Shown here piece by piece: positions 46,225 through 58,650 of a stretch of 64,000 nt of DNA; the first letter of the stretch is position 1, and each line of letters opens with the position of its first letter. The notes under the pieces were generated by a model. It was not told where the DNA came from and did not search any database. It was given only the letters and a program-made list of their open reading frames with translations. The position numbers and the translations under genes are program-made. Origin of the DNA: Portulaca oleracea (lineage: Eukaryota; Streptophyta; Magnoliopsida; Caryophyllales; Portulacaceae); assembly GCA_029582165.1 (NCBI GenBank), contig CM055888.1, positions 13,522,001 through 13,586,000 on the forward strand, written 5' to 3'.

Positions 46225-46965
46225 ATGAGTCCCCAAGGCACGAATGAAGAAATATGTTATTGCCTCTTCTCGACCACCTTGAAAGGAGTTACACAAAAGT
46301 GGCTCCATAGCCACCCCAACCCCCAAATGAAAGTATCACCAATTTCCCATGGTTGAACAACTGTTTCATCGACCAATTTTTAGCCAGAAATAGGTAGTGA
46401 AAGGTAAGTATCTTCCTCTCAGTAATCGATAATAGGATGACGAGGAGCTCAGATTATACGTCCAACGCTTCCACAATAAGGTTGTGAAGACCCTGGATAT
46501 AGAGGATAACACCAAATACGCTGCCTTCGTTACGAGACTATAGCATGGGAATTTTAAGTTAAGCCTAGCAAAACTGTACAGTACACCTAAAAAGAGTGAT
46601 CGAGCAAGTTGCGAACGTTACACGGGATGCCATGATCAATAGCTTGGATGAATAGCCAAAACCACTAAGTCCTTGCCTACAAGACACCCTTTAGCAACAA
46701 CGGAGTATAAGGCCCCTGAGGAGGGTGTGCCATTTGGAGCGCTTCAACTCTAAGTTCGAACCTAGAGAGCTTTCTCATGGAAAATAAGGGACATCCCATG
46801 CTCAAAAGGTCTCCTTCAAAACTAACCCTCACAAAGTTACGAAACTTAAGCAATTACTATGATTTTAGTGAACATTTTGGACATAAAACCACGACGTGTC
46901 ACGCTTTGAAGAAGACTCTAGAAGAACTCCCATATAGCACATATCGTGATCGCTACCTTGATTAA
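46225..46965 (+). pseudogene. Tat-lineage-like gag fossil, copy 2
   Basis: Same relic as 5731-6471. GTNEEICYCLFSTTLKGVTQ is followed by KWLHSHP and, after broken frames, by YYDFSEHFGHKTTTC and ALKKTLEE. Most stops and shifts are shared with copy 1, showing decay before duplication. Copy 2 keeps F in the LFSTTLKG block, where copy 1 has V, so copy 2 is closer to the family pattern there. No function is expected. Confidence 0.7.
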
Positions 46966-47208
46966 CTTAATACAAAAGAAAAGGGGAGGGGGATAAACCA
47001 CATAATGCAACACTAGGATGATCATAAAAGTCTCATGTTTAAAGGATCCCAACTACCTAAAGCCTATCCCCGGACATTTCTTTTTTAATGTGCTATCTTT
47101 TCAGTTATGCAAGTTACTCATGTACTTCTTATTATTGAACATGTATAATGGTTGAATATCAAATTTTAGGCAATGGAATTTTAGTTTTCTCTTGTGGTCA
47201 ACTAATGT
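46966..47208. other. Non-coding unit segment left of B
   Basis: It matches 6472-6719 and ends with taatg (47204-47208), the TSD of B. Confidence 0.8.
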
Positions 47209-48622
47209 GTTCAGGCAAAAAAATTACAGTATTTTGTCCGCACTTTTATATTTAATCTAGCTCAAAATAAACATTAAGTTAGAATTTTCATTTAGTTTAT
47301 TCAAATTTTGCAGGTTGATGATAAAAATTAGAAAAATGGATTGAAAAGGAAGTTTTTGGGCTCAATTTGGACATACATAGACCGGTCAAGATTTAAATGG
47401 GGTTGAAAAGAAAAGAAAGAAAAAAAAAGGGGCTTTCATCACGTGCCACTTTTTATTTCCCCCAATTCATCAGCATCTTCTCTCATCTTCATCATCAAGC
47501 ATCATCGTCAGACCATCATCATCCATCAACAACCTATTTCACCACCGTTCTTTTCGCTCAAGTTCCCTCAGATTCTCCACCGTGTAACAAATTCGCTAAG
47601 AGTCCAGAGAATCAGTTGGCTTTTGTGCTGAAACTCCAACAACTAGATTGTGAAATGAGTGGAGCTGAGGAAAAATTGGAAACAACCCAGAATTTTTGGA
47701 AGGGTGGGTAGTTAGGTTAGGGTTGAATCTGTGTATAAATAGGGGGTAGATAGATGGGTAGAGAGATCAATTTCATTTTTCTAGCATTCTAGTTGTAGTA
47801 TCAATTTTCTTCATCAATCAAGTTCATCATTCAATTGCTCAGCTTTCCATCTCTTCTTGTGCTCTGTTTTATTCGTTTTTTTTTTCTCCAGATCGATTTT
47901 TCTTTCTCCATCCAAACTTTTAGCCTTATATTTTAGTTGTGATCCTTCTGTTGGAATTTCAATACAGCAATTTTGTTCCGAAATCGATTCTCGTTTTTGT
48001 TTATGTTACCGTTGCCTGTGTTTGGAGCTTTCAAGTAGAACCCCTGTTTTTTTTCTTTGTACCTCTTCACTTCATTCCTCTGTTTCAATACAAATGAAAT
48101 ATGGGGTGTGTGGTAAGTGGGCCTTTTTTCCATTGTTTTTTTTTAGTCTAAAAATAATATAGAGTGAATTGACAAGTCTAGTTTGATTCCTTCAATCAAT
48201 AGTTTGCTATCACGAGTGTCTTTTTGTTTATCTATTTAAATTTTCTTTTTGTTTTACCCCTTTATTTGATTACTATTTGACTATTTGTTAGCATTAGTAA
48301 GATTCGTATTCTTTACATATATTTATATGTCTTTTCATAATTAGTTAGTTAATTAGGATTAAGGAAAATTAAGGTGTTTGATCAATATTATAGTCAATAC
48401 TAGTGTCAGTTTATTTATTTATTCTTCTAAATAGTCTATTTGTCATTTGTGTTTTTTTTAGGCTCATAATTAAATTAGTTTAAATTACTAGTTAATATTA
48501 CTAGTTTACTAATTTTATTGGTTAAAGTTTGAAACTACCGTCTTCGTGGGATCGACCCGTATTTGCCGGACTACACTACAAGTGGACACCGTGCGCTTGC
48601 GGTCAACAATTCAAAATCAACA
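47209..48622 (+). mobile_element. 5' LTR of B
   Basis: 1414 bp. TATA box gtataaatag at 47733-47742. The end contains gggatcgacccgtatttgcc, a U5 string shared in style with S and A. ORFs at 47397-48162 are LTR artefacts repeated in the 3' LTR. Confidence 0.93.
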
Positions 48623-48628
48623 AGTTCT

Positions 48629-48646
48629 TGGCGTCGTTGTCGGGGA
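48629..48646 (+). promoter_or_regulatory. Primer binding site, altered tRNA-Asp type (B)
   Basis: TGGCGTCGTTGTCGGGGA differs from the tRNA-Asp complement found in A at two positions, both C to T. Confidence 0.85.
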
Positions 48647-48835
48647 CGGTTAGACTTCGATTTACCCACTTTTATTTAGCAAACTTATTATCCTATATGT
48701 TTCTTTAGCTCTTTTTTATTGTTATTATTCTTTGTTTGTCTTCTTTATTTTATTTTATTCACTAGTTAGATTAGACCACTATTTATTTGCTTTCTAGTAT
48801 TAAAAAAAAAATTGACTGTAGGTGTTGGACATTGT

Positions 48836-50062
48836 ATGAGTGTTTGGGTTAGAGATCCTAAAAGAAGAAGACTTATTAGGGTTGAACCTGAACCTGATAA
48901 AATGGCTGGAGAACAAGGAAACCAAAAAGCTCTTAATGATATTTTTTACCCTGCTCGTTCGACAATACCTTCATGTTTTAATGTGCCTAACCTTGGAATT
49001 AATGTGAGCCTTGAACTGAAACCACATTACACTCAAATGCTTCCTAAATTCACTAGAACTGAAGATGCTTATTTATTCTTGAGTGAATTTGAAGAAGTGT
49101 GTGCTATAATGCATTTTCATAATGTTTCTGTTAATGTGGTTAGCCTGAGATTTATTCCTTTTTCTTTGAAAGATAATGCTAAGAAATGGATGTATAGTTT
49201 GCCTGCTAAGTCTATTGCTACATGGGATGATTTTGTTAAAGTCTTCTTGCGTAAATATTTTCCTAATGGCAAAACTGTGAAATTAAGGAATGAAATCAAT
49301 CAGTTTGTTCAGTTAGATAGGGAACCATTTTGGCGTTGCATGGATAGATTCAAAAACCTGTTAGCTCAGTGTCCCCACCATGGTCTAGAACAATGGCGTC
49401 TTTGCCAAATCATTTATGAGAGTCTAGACCAACAGACTAGAACCATGCTAGAGTTTATGTGTCAAGGTGGATTCTTATCTAGGGATCCTAAAGCGGCATG
49501 GGAATTTCTAGAGGACCTAGCTGAAAAAAACAATGCAATGGAAGACCACTAGGGATGACAGTTTAAGCTCTAGAATCGCCAGTTCCAAAGGGGGTATGCA
49601 TGTGGTATTTGACTTGAGCCATATATAGTCTAGGTTTGCAGCCTTAGAGAACCAGTTAAGGGAGTTAACTACCCCTCAACCAAAAACCAGTACATGTTCT
49701 TGTTGCCAAGCCTTAGACCATACCTTGAGTACTTGCCCTCATTATGCTTACCAACTGTCAAATGCAACTGAGCAAGTGAACATGGCTTACCAAAGACCAA
49801 GAAATGACTCTTTTGCCCCGACTTACAACCCAGGGTAGCATAATCACCCTAACTTCTCTTGGAGCCAGGGTCAGAACTTAGGAGGACCTAACACACACAC
49901 TAGAGGTTTCATGGAAACGCCTCAGCCAAACCACCTCCTAACCAAGGCCAACCCAGACCACCTCTTGTCCCAGTTGCTCATACGCAACAACCTCCGGGCT
50001 ATAATGAGATTGATAAAAGGTTTAACAATCTAGAAAGATCTCAGAATAGCTTAGAGAAGGCA
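48836..50062 (+). pseudogene. gag: gag of B (Athila), frameshifted
   Basis: Start chosen at ATG 48836 (MSVWVRDPKRRRL); the frame is open upstream only to a TTG. The Gag domain is well preserved: LKPHYTQMLPKFTRTEDAYL, LRFIPFSLKDNAKKWM, FLRKYFPNGKT, CMDRFKNLLAQCPHHG, EFLEDLAEK. A frameshift near 49530 leads to an early TAG at 49550. In the next frame the nucleocapsid part continues to a zinc knuckle CSCCQALDHTLSTC (49695-49736, CX2CX4HX4C), with further stops before 50062. It would assemble the particle; this copy gives only a truncated product. Confidence 0.88.
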
Positions 50063-51609
50063 ATGAGGACAACAGCCGAACAATTGTCTCAACTAGTCAT
50101 TGTCAGTAGGGAAAAAGGGACCTTTCCAAGTCAACCCGAGACCAACTCGAACGTAGCTTCATCATCCACACGCCCACCAGTCCATGATAATAATGTGAAA
50201 AAGGTCAATGCAATCACCTCACGTAGGTCAGGTCGTTTAGTTGGTCATGATGTGCAAGACCTTGTGGATGTACCCGTTGAACTTTCTCCATCTCTTCCCT
50301 CATCTCCTGTGACTGATTCTGTTAGTAAGGGTGTTATTGATGACACCCTAGTTGATGTTACTCTTTCCTCACAACCTGACTTAAATGACCCTAAGGGGGA
50401 TAAGCAAAATGAAACTAAAAAGGGAGATGATGTGCCTGCAAATGTTGAGCGGGTTCACAAACCTGCTATCCCTTTCACAAGTAGGCTAAAGAATAAGAAG
50501 GACCAGACCCATGTTGATAAGATCAGAGAGACTTTCTCTCAAGTCAAAATCAACATTCCCCTTCTTGATGCGATCCAACAGATGCCCCCTTATGCTAAGT
50601 TCTTGAAAGAGTTGTGCACCACCAAGAGAACAACTCAAGTCTCAAAGAAAGCTTTTTTAGCCTCTAATGTGAGTTCCATTATCTCACACCAAATCCCTCC
50701 CAAGTTTAAAGACCCAGGTTGCCCTACTATTTCCATAGTCATAGGTGACCAGACCGTCCATAGAGCCTTGTTGGATTTGGGTGCAAGTGTTAACCTACTT
50801 CCATACACTGCGTATGAGAAGTTGGAGTTGGGACAGCTAAAATTTACCAAGACTATTCTTCAATTGGCTGATCGTTCTACTAGAACCCCTAGGGGTGTTA
50901 TAGAGAATGTCTTGATTAAAGTGGGTGAGTTCATTTTTCCTGTGGACTTTTTTGTTCTTGAGACTGAGCCTATTTTGAACCCTGAGACCTAGATACCTGT
51001 CATTTTGGGTCCACCGTTCCTAGCTACATCTGATGTTGTGATTCATTGTAGGAATGGTATGATGAAGTTATCTTTTGGAAACATTATTATTAATCTGAAC
51101 ATTTTTAGTTTACAAAGACAACCTGTTGTGTTTGATGATGTGACTGATACTGCTAATTGGCTAGATGTGTATGATCATGATGAATTTGAAAATGATTATT
51201 GTGATGAGATTTATTCCCTCTCCCCTGAGTCTTCTGACTCCCCTCCCTTTGTGACACAAGATGCTCCCTCGTTAGAGCTCAAACCTTTGCCTGATTCCCT
51301 TAAGTATGCCTTTTTGGGTCCCAATGAGACTTTTCCTGTGATTATTGCTTCTAACCTGAACCTAGACCTAGAGGGTAAGCTGATGAAAATACTTAAGGAG
51401 AACAAAGAGGCCATACGGTGGACCTTAGGTGACATCAAAGGTATTAGCCCCTCCATTGTCCAACATAGAATTCATCTTGAGGATGGTGCTAAACCTCATA
51501 GAGACCACCAAAGGCGTCTGAACCCGACCATGCAAGAAGTTGTCAAAAAAGAGGTCATTAAGTGGTTAGACCATGGGATCATTTATCCCATTTCTGATAG
51601 TGAGTGGGT
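50063..51609 (+). pseudogene. Linker and protease of B
   Basis: Open frame from 50063 with a low-complexity acidic linker, then INIPLLDAIQQMPPYAKFLK, the conserved lead-in. Next is the retropepsin-like domain with LLDLGASVNLLP (about 50767-50802), LADRSTRTPRGVIENVLIKV and VILGPPFLATS (the Arg of LGRPFL is Pro here). A TAG at 50990-50992 lies where a Gln codon would be expected from the neighbouring residues; the frame is otherwise unchanged through 51609. There a 1-nt loss at SEWV breaks the join to RT. The linker up to RT (LKYAFLGPNETFPVI, HRIHLEDGAKPHRDHQRRLN) is typical Athila. Confidence 0.87.
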
Positions 51610-52836
51610 TACCCTGTTCAAGTTGTACCTGAGAAGATCGGTGTCACCGTGATTAGGAATGACAAGAATGAGTTAGTTCCCACTAGAGTCCAATCTGAGT
51701 GGCGAGTTTGTATTGATTATAGGAAGTTGAATGCCGGTAGTAGGAAAGACCACTTCCCTCTACCTTTTATGGATCAAATGCTTGAGAGGTTAGCTGGACA
51801 TAGTTACTATTGCTTTCTGGATGGATACTCTAGCTACACCCAAGTTTCCATAGCACCTGAGGACCAAGATAAGACCACATTCACCTGTCCCTTTGGTACT
51901 TTTGCCTTTAGGAGAATGCCCTTTGGTCTTTGTAATGCTCCTGCCACTTTTCAGCGTTGCATGATTTCTATATTTTCTGATATAATTGAGCAATGCATTG
52001 AAGTGTTTATAGATGATTTCTCTGTGTTTGGTTCCTCATTTGATAACTGTTTGGCTAATCTGACTAAGGTCTTGGAAAGATGTAGGGAGAAAAATCTGAC
52101 TCTAAACTGGGAGAAATGCCATTTTATGGTTAAAAAGGGAATAGTTCTAGGGCATGTAATTTCACATGAAGGGGTTGAAGTTGATAAAGCTAAAGTTGAT
52201 TTGATTTCCAATCTTCCCCCTCCCATTTGTGTGAGGGACATTAGGTCATTTTTAGGGCATGCAGGATTTTATAGAAGGTTCATCCAGGACTTTAGTAAAA
52301 TTGCTAGACCCTTGACCAACCTTTTAGCTAAGGATGTGCCTTTTAACTTCTCGGAAGAGTGCTTAAAAGTATTCACTCGGCTGAAAGAAGCCCTAGCTTC
52401 TGCCCCTATCTTCCACCCTCCCATCTGGGGAGAGCCCTTTGAGCTGATGTGTGATGCTTCTGACTTTGCTATAGGGGTTGTTTTAGGGCAACGTATGGAT
52501 AGGAAACCCCATGTCACATACTATGCTAGCCATACTCTGAATGCGGCCCAATTGAACTATACTGTGACTGAGAAAGAGTTTTTGGCAGTTGTGTTTGCTT
52601 TTGAAAAGTTTCGTCCTTACTTGATTGGCTCTCGTGTGATTGTTTATACTGACCATGCTGCGCTTAAGCACCTTCTCTCCAAGAAGGATGCGAAGCCTAG
52701 ACTGCTTAGGTGGATTTTTCTTTTACAGGAATTTGATTGTGAAATTCGGGATAGAAAAGGTTCTGAGAACCTGGTCGCAGACCACTTATCTCGAATCATT
52801 GTTGAAAATAAGAGTGAGTCCCCTATTTCTGAGTGA
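51610..52836 (+). pseudogene. Reverse transcriptase and RNase H of B
   Basis: One unbroken 410-residue frame (ATG at 51604 in this frame). [28 protein letters not shown] (first Asp), [28 protein letters not shown] (DD box). Connection: [33 protein letters not shown]. RNase [48 protein letters not shown], then VADHLSRI. All D-E-D and polymerase Asp residues are present, so this domain alone could in principle be intact, but it is cut from protease by a frameshift and ends at TGA 52834-52836. Confidence 0.92.
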
Positions 52837-54174
52837 TTCCTTGATGAGCAGCTACTTATAGTTCAATCTGAACCATAGTATGCTGATATTGTCAATTACT
52901 TAGTGACTGGTGAGGTACCCATCGGCTGGAGCAAGCATGGGAAGGACAAGTTCTTTTCTTTGGTAAAATGTTTCTATTGGGATGACCTTTACTTGTTTAA
53001 GTATTGTTTTGACCAGATATTTAGGAGATGTATCCCTGATAATGAGATTAGAAGTCTCTTATCATTTTGTCATGACCAAGCTTGTGGAGGACATTTTAGT
53101 GGGAAGAAAACAGCTGCCAAAGTCCTTCAGTGTGGTTTATACTGGCCAACTTTATTTAAGGATACCCATTTATACTTCAAGAGTTGTCTTAGGTGTCAGC
53201 AAACTGGAAAAATCAGTAGAGAGAGACATGATGCCCCTTAATCCAATTATTGGGGTTGAGATCTTTGATGTTTGGGGGATTGACTTTATGGGACCGTTTC
53301 CTTCTTCTTTTGGGAATGAGTATATTCTTTTGGCTGTGGATTATGTGTCTAAGTGGATAGAGGCAGTGCCAACCAAGTCGACTGAGACTAGAGTAGTTTT
53401 GAAGTTCCTTAGGGAAAACATTTTTGCGAGGTATCGCATGCCTAGGGTTATCATTAGTGATCGAGGTACCCATTTTGACAATCGCTCCTTTGATGCGTTG
53501 TTGAAAAAGTACTCGAACGTACATCGCTTAGCAACCCTTATCACCCCCAAACCAGTGGCCAGGTAGAGATTTCTAACAGACAAATCAAACAGTTTTTGGA
53601 GAAAACTGTGAATAGAAACCGAAAAGATTGGTCAGACAAGCTTGTTGATGCTCTTTGGGCTTATAGGACTGCCTTTAAGACTCCTTTAGGTATGTCTCCT
53701 TTCATAGTTGTTTATGGTAAATCATGTCATCTTCCTGTAGAGCTTGAGCATACGGCTATGTGGGCACTAAAGACTTTGAACCTTGACCTAGAGGCAGCTG
53801 GGATAGAGAGGAAATTGCAGTTAAGTGAGTTAGAAGAAATAAGGACGGAGGCCTATGGGAACTCTAGAATTCACAAAGAGAGAGCTAAATTGTTTCATGA
53901 CAGGCACATTCGAAGAAAAGAGTTTTTTCCAGGCCAGAAGGTGTTGTTATATGACTCTAAGCTACACCTTTTTCCAGGTAAGTTGAGATCTCGTTGGACA
54001 GGTCCATATATTGTTTCTCATGTGTTTCCCCATGGTGCTATAGAAATACAGGATCCGACGACAGATTCCCAGTTTAAAGTCAACGGTCAAAGGTTCAAGC
54101 CGTTTTGGGAGCTACCTGTTGAGGAAAGAGAAGTAGAGTGGCTGATGCTCTACAAACCACAGTATGGAGACTGA
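52837..54174 (+). pseudogene. Integrase of B
   Basis: After TGA 52834 and TAG 52876 the same frame resumes with the HHCC domain: [16 protein letters not shown] ... [11 protein letters not shown] shift near 53230 leads to the core: [11 protein letters not shown] (D), [15 protein letters not shown] (D). A second shift near 53530 separates it from the third catalytic residue region, [12 protein letters not shown] (E). The C-terminal part is open from 53596: [44 protein letters not shown], ending TGA 54172-54174. All catalytic residues remain, spread over three frames. Confidence 0.9.
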
Positions 54175-55991
54175 TAACATGAAGATGACTGCTTGGATGC
54201 ACCCAACGTTCAACCTGGTACTATTGTTCCTTTGTACATAACCTTATTTATTTTTTATTTGTTTTTCTCTTCATTTTCTCATTAGTTTGTTTTCTTTTCT
54301 TTTATTTCTTTTATTTTATTTTATTTACTCACACTCCATTCTTATGCTTTTTATACAATGGGGACATTGCAAAATTTAAGTGTAGAGTGGGGGTGAGTGA
54401 ATATCATCTTGATTTCTTTTTCCTCTCCTTTTTCCTTTTTCCTTTTTTCCTTTTTTGTTCCCCCACCCCCCCGCCCCAAAAAAAAAAATTAAAAAAATAG
54501 TTTTTGGGAGGTTATATACTAATTTGATCGACTTTTGACCCCTTGTGTCTAATTCGTTGGCATGCATATAAACAGAATGTATATTTTAGACTTTAGTTAA
54601 ATTGTGAAATCTCATGTTTAATTTTGAACCTCTCATATTAGAGCGAGTGTTTGACTGTGGTAGATGAACCCGTGAGACTTCGACCCTATATGACTAATAC
54701 ATACATGTTAGTCTCTTTGTTCATTTTTTAGTGTGACTCTTCCATGGTAACATATCTCTAGAACTTGATTAGTCTCTCTTCGAGACCATATATGGCATTT
54801 GCATTTGTAACATGCTAGTGGCATTCTTTGTTTCTAAACTACATGAGCCAAAAAGCCACCTTGTGACATTTGTAATCCCTTTTTATGACCCTAATGAGCC
54901 TTTACCTCATAATTGTTGCACCTATTTATTAAGCCCTTGGCCAAAACACATTCCATATCCCTAAGCCAAGTCTATTGGAGCAACTTTGTTGGAAAAGTGA
55001 TGATATATGGGAATATATAAGTGGTGATCTTTTTGCTTCATTGTTTAATTCAAATTGTTGGTGAAAATACTTTGGTTTGAGTTCTGATATCTTTTTCCTA
55101 TGCCATTATCAGTTTCATATCAAAAAAAAGAGAAAAAAAAGAAAAAGTTGAGAATAAAAAAGTGGCATGAAGGGACTTCAATTTATTTTTAAGCTCATCC
55201 AAAGGCGTTGAAATTTATTGATACATGGTATGTTGAAGGGTATTTATGGAAGTTGAAGTATGGTTGGAGAAATAAGTTGTGCTCCATTAGCATCTTGGCT
55301 TTTAGCTCCACATTTCCTATATGATTTCCGTCCCTCACCTTTAACCCAAGCCTCCATTACAACCCTTAAAAGTCCTCTTGATCATAATTGCATTTTAGCC
55401 TACTAATGATGGAGAATTGAGAGTATGACCAAGCTTATGGTAGATTGTGCCATTGGAAGAGAATTTGAGAGAACCTCTGCAAAATTCAATGTAAACACAT
55501 GAGTGTGAGTATTCACTAATCCTAAAGTGAGGTTCTACCGATCAACACTTAATCTACATAATGATGGGGTGATAGTTGATGTGTGGATGTAAGCAGTGAG
55601 ACCGGGTCTTGACTTATACATTTCGTCTATATGCATACTAACAATTGGGTTTCTTGGGTAATATTGTTGATTAAAAATGTGTATATTTTCCTTCCGTTTT
55701 TTCCTTCCATTTTTCTTAGTCTTTTATTTTATTTTATTTTATGTATTTTGTTTTTATTTTCTTTCCATTTCAAAAGAAAAAAAATATTATAGATTTTGTG
55801 GTTATATCTTCTGCAAACCCTCACGAGACCTACTCGTCCACTAGGGGAAACCTAAGGGTTTAAAAGGGCTTGTTGCATACGATAAATGCAACCGCGATTC
55901 CTACGAAAAATGAGTTAGAATTTTTTGCCTTCCTTATTTTATTTTTCTAACTTTTTACTCGAGGACGAGCAAAATTTAAGTGTAGAGTGTT
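54175..55991 (+). other. 3' untranslated region of B, no second ORF
   Basis: 1.8 kb of AT-rich sequence. A string gcaaaatttaagtgtagagt occurs twice: at 54371 (followed by gggggtgag) and at 55969, just before the LTR. The PPT is therefore degenerate or displaced. Parts resemble the 3' region of A. Confidence 0.75.
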
Positions 55992-57411
55992 TGTTCAGGT
56001 AAAAAAATTACAGTATTTTATCCGCACTTTTATATTTAATATAGCTCAAAATAAACATTAAGTTTGAATTTTTATTTAGTTTATTTAAATTTTGCAGGTT
56101 GATGATAAAAGTTGGAAAAATGGATTAAAAAGGAAGTTTTTGGGCTCAATTTGGACAGACATGGACCGGTCAAGATTTAAATGGGGTTGAAAAGAATACA
56201 AAGAAAAAAAATAATAAAAAGGGGCTTTCATCACGTGCCACTTTTTATTTCCCCCAATTCATCAGCATCTTCTCTCATCGTCATCATCAAGCATCATCGT
56301 CAGACCATCATCATCCATCAACAACCTATTTCACCACCGTTCTTTACGCTCAAGTTCACTCAGATTCTCCACCGTGTAACAAATTCGCTAAGAGTCCAGA
56401 GAATCAGTTGGCTTTTGTGCTGAAACTCCAACAACTAGATTGTGAAATGAGTGGAGCTGAGGAAAAATTGGAAACAGCCCAGAATTTTTGGAAGGGTGGG
56501 TAGTTAGGTTGGGGTTGAATCTGTGTATAAATAGGGGGTAGATGGATGGGTAGAGAGATCAATTTCATTTTTCTAGCATTCTAGTTGTAGTATCAATTTT
56601 CTTCATCAATCAAGTTCATCATTCAATTGCTCAGCTTTCCATCTCTTCTTGTGCTCTGTTTTATTCGTTTTTTTCTCCAGATTGATTTTTCTTTCTCCAT
56701 CCAAACTTTTAGCCTTATATTTTAGTTGTGATCCTTCTGTTGGAATTTCAATACAGCAATTTTGTTCCGAAATCGATTCTCGTTTTTGTTTATGTTACCG
56801 TTGCCTGTGTTTGGAGCTTTCAAGTAGAACCCCTGTTTTTTTTCTTTGTACCGCTTCACTTCATTCCTCTGTTTCAATACAAATGAAATATGGGGTGTGT
56901 GGTAAGTGGGCCTTTTTTTTCCATTGTTTTTTTTAGTCTAAAAATAATATAGAGTGAATTGACAAGTCTAGTTTGATTCCTTCAATCAATAGTTTGCTAT
57001 CACGAGTGTCTTTTTGTTTATCTATTTAAATATTCTTTTTGTTTTACCCCTTTATTTGATTACTATTTGACTATTTGTTAGCATTAGTAAGATTTGTATT
57101 CTTTACATATATTTATATGTCTTTTCATAATTAGTTAGTTAATTAGGATTAAGGAAAATTAAGGTGTTTGATCAATATTATAGTCAATACTAGTGTCAGT
57201 TTATTTATTTATTCTTCTAAATAGTCTATTTTTCATTTGTGTTTTTTTAGGCTCATAATTAAATTAGTTTAAATTACTAGTTAATATTACTAGTTTACTA
57301 ATTTTATTGGTTAAAGTTTGAAACTACCGTCTTCGTGGGATCGACACGTATTTGCTGGACTACACTACAAGTGGACACCGTGCGCTTGCGGTCAACAATT
57401 CAGAATCAACA
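55992..57411 (+). mobile_element. 3' LTR of B
   Basis: 1420 bp, from TGTTCAGG to atcaaca. TATA box at 56525-56534. TSD taatg follows. Confidence 0.93.
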
Positions 57412-57416
57412 TAATG

Positions 57417-58160
57417 ATTACTAACTACCTCATTAATTTATGTCAATGACACTAAAAGGCATGCATGATTTACAAAATAATTGTTCATATTACTAGCTAC
57501 AGGCATGCTTGGTGGCAATAGCAAAGTGACTGAACAACATAACCTCCCTTAATTTTCAACAGCAGGACCAATTCCTCAACAACGACTTATGTCGAGTCGC
57601 TCAAGGGTGCTACTCGTAACCACCTGGTTGAACCTCCCATGACGACTAGTTGCCAAATGGAAAAGTAGTGAACAACATCATTGAACCTTCAATTACCCAA
57701 CAACAAGGCTGCTCCAATTAAGACCTCAAGGCCGCCAACTGCACGTTCGACAAGGTGCCTCACCAACGTAATAAGCCATTTCAATGTTGATGCTTTAAAA
57801 GATCAAATAAGCACGCCTCTACCGCATTGAGCCACTACTTATTGTGTAATCACCATGCGATATGCCGACAAGAATGTTGAATGAAGCTAATACGTGAGCA
57901 CCCCCAATGCTATACAAAGTCACTAGGAGACTTGGGTGTAATAGCACAATCAAACTCTATAACGTTATTATGTACTACACGTAAAAATATAAAATAAACC
58001 AAGCACTTCCATGTCGATGCAGTGCAGCCGCCTGATGCCAACCTCGAGCCACTTAACAATGCTCCCTCTACACCTATACGGTGAGGGCCTCGATATTAGT
58101 TCTCAGAAATTTCAGCAAGTTGTTACCTTAGCGCTCTACACCACCGCATCTCACGTAGCA
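57417..58160. other. Non-coding unit segment, copy 2
   Basis: It is collinear with 6720-7475. No gene. Confidence 0.7.
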
Positions 58161-58650
58161 AAACCATTGAAGCAACCGAAATAGGTATCTCCTTCCAATG
58201 TCACGGCCACGCCAACGACCTTCTCTGGAAAAAAAAAAACGTAACTAAGGTCACCACAACTCATAAAGTCTTCACTTCCACCAACTGACAGGGTCATAAT
58301 GCAATCATCCAACTAGTGTTCGTTGATATCGAGAGTTGTGTTAAATAAATGGTCGAGTCGTGCCGAAAATAGTTAGGAAATATAGTGACTCTGTGGTGTC
58401 ACAACGTGATTGTCAAAATTAGGTGACTCTCCACTAACTTGAGTAGAGGCCTTTAATCTTATATTCGAATTGGTACAACTTGCTTCTACGAAGGTGGTTT
58501 CCTAATTGTTAGGACACAAGCATCATGTAACATGATTCTCGGATGACCAACAAAACCCCATAGGAGAATAATCATCACTCCATAACTCCTCACCAAGCAC
58601 GATGTGGGAAGCTCAAAGAATCCATAATGATTAAAGGTCGACATGCCATT
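58161..58650 (+). pseudogene. Tat-lineage-like protease fossil, copy 2
   Basis: The same relic as 7476-7960, with the VDIESCV block and NMILG at 58529-58543. The next codon, Arg CGA in copy 1, is TGA here, a CpG C-to-T change. All other landmarks and spacing agree with copy 1. Dead sequence. Confidence 0.63.

Larger units (their letters stand above)
47209..57411 (+). mobile_element. Athila-type Ty3/gypsy element B
   Basis: A 10.2-kb element with TSD taatg at 47204-47208 and 57412-57416. The empty site in copy 1 is at 6715-6719. The LTRs (47209-48622 and 55992-57411) start TGTTCAGG, end atcaaca and are nearly identical by eye. It has a PBS of tRNA-Asp type, then gag, protease, RT, RNase H and integrase in Athila order. 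Unlike A it has no second ORF between integrase and the 3' LTR. It carries at least three stops and four frameshifts, so it is non-autonomous. Confidence 0.94.

Noticed and set aside
47397..48162. ORFs of 62-104 residues, repeated at 56181-56936
   Set aside because: They lie in the two LTRs of B and are LTR sequence.
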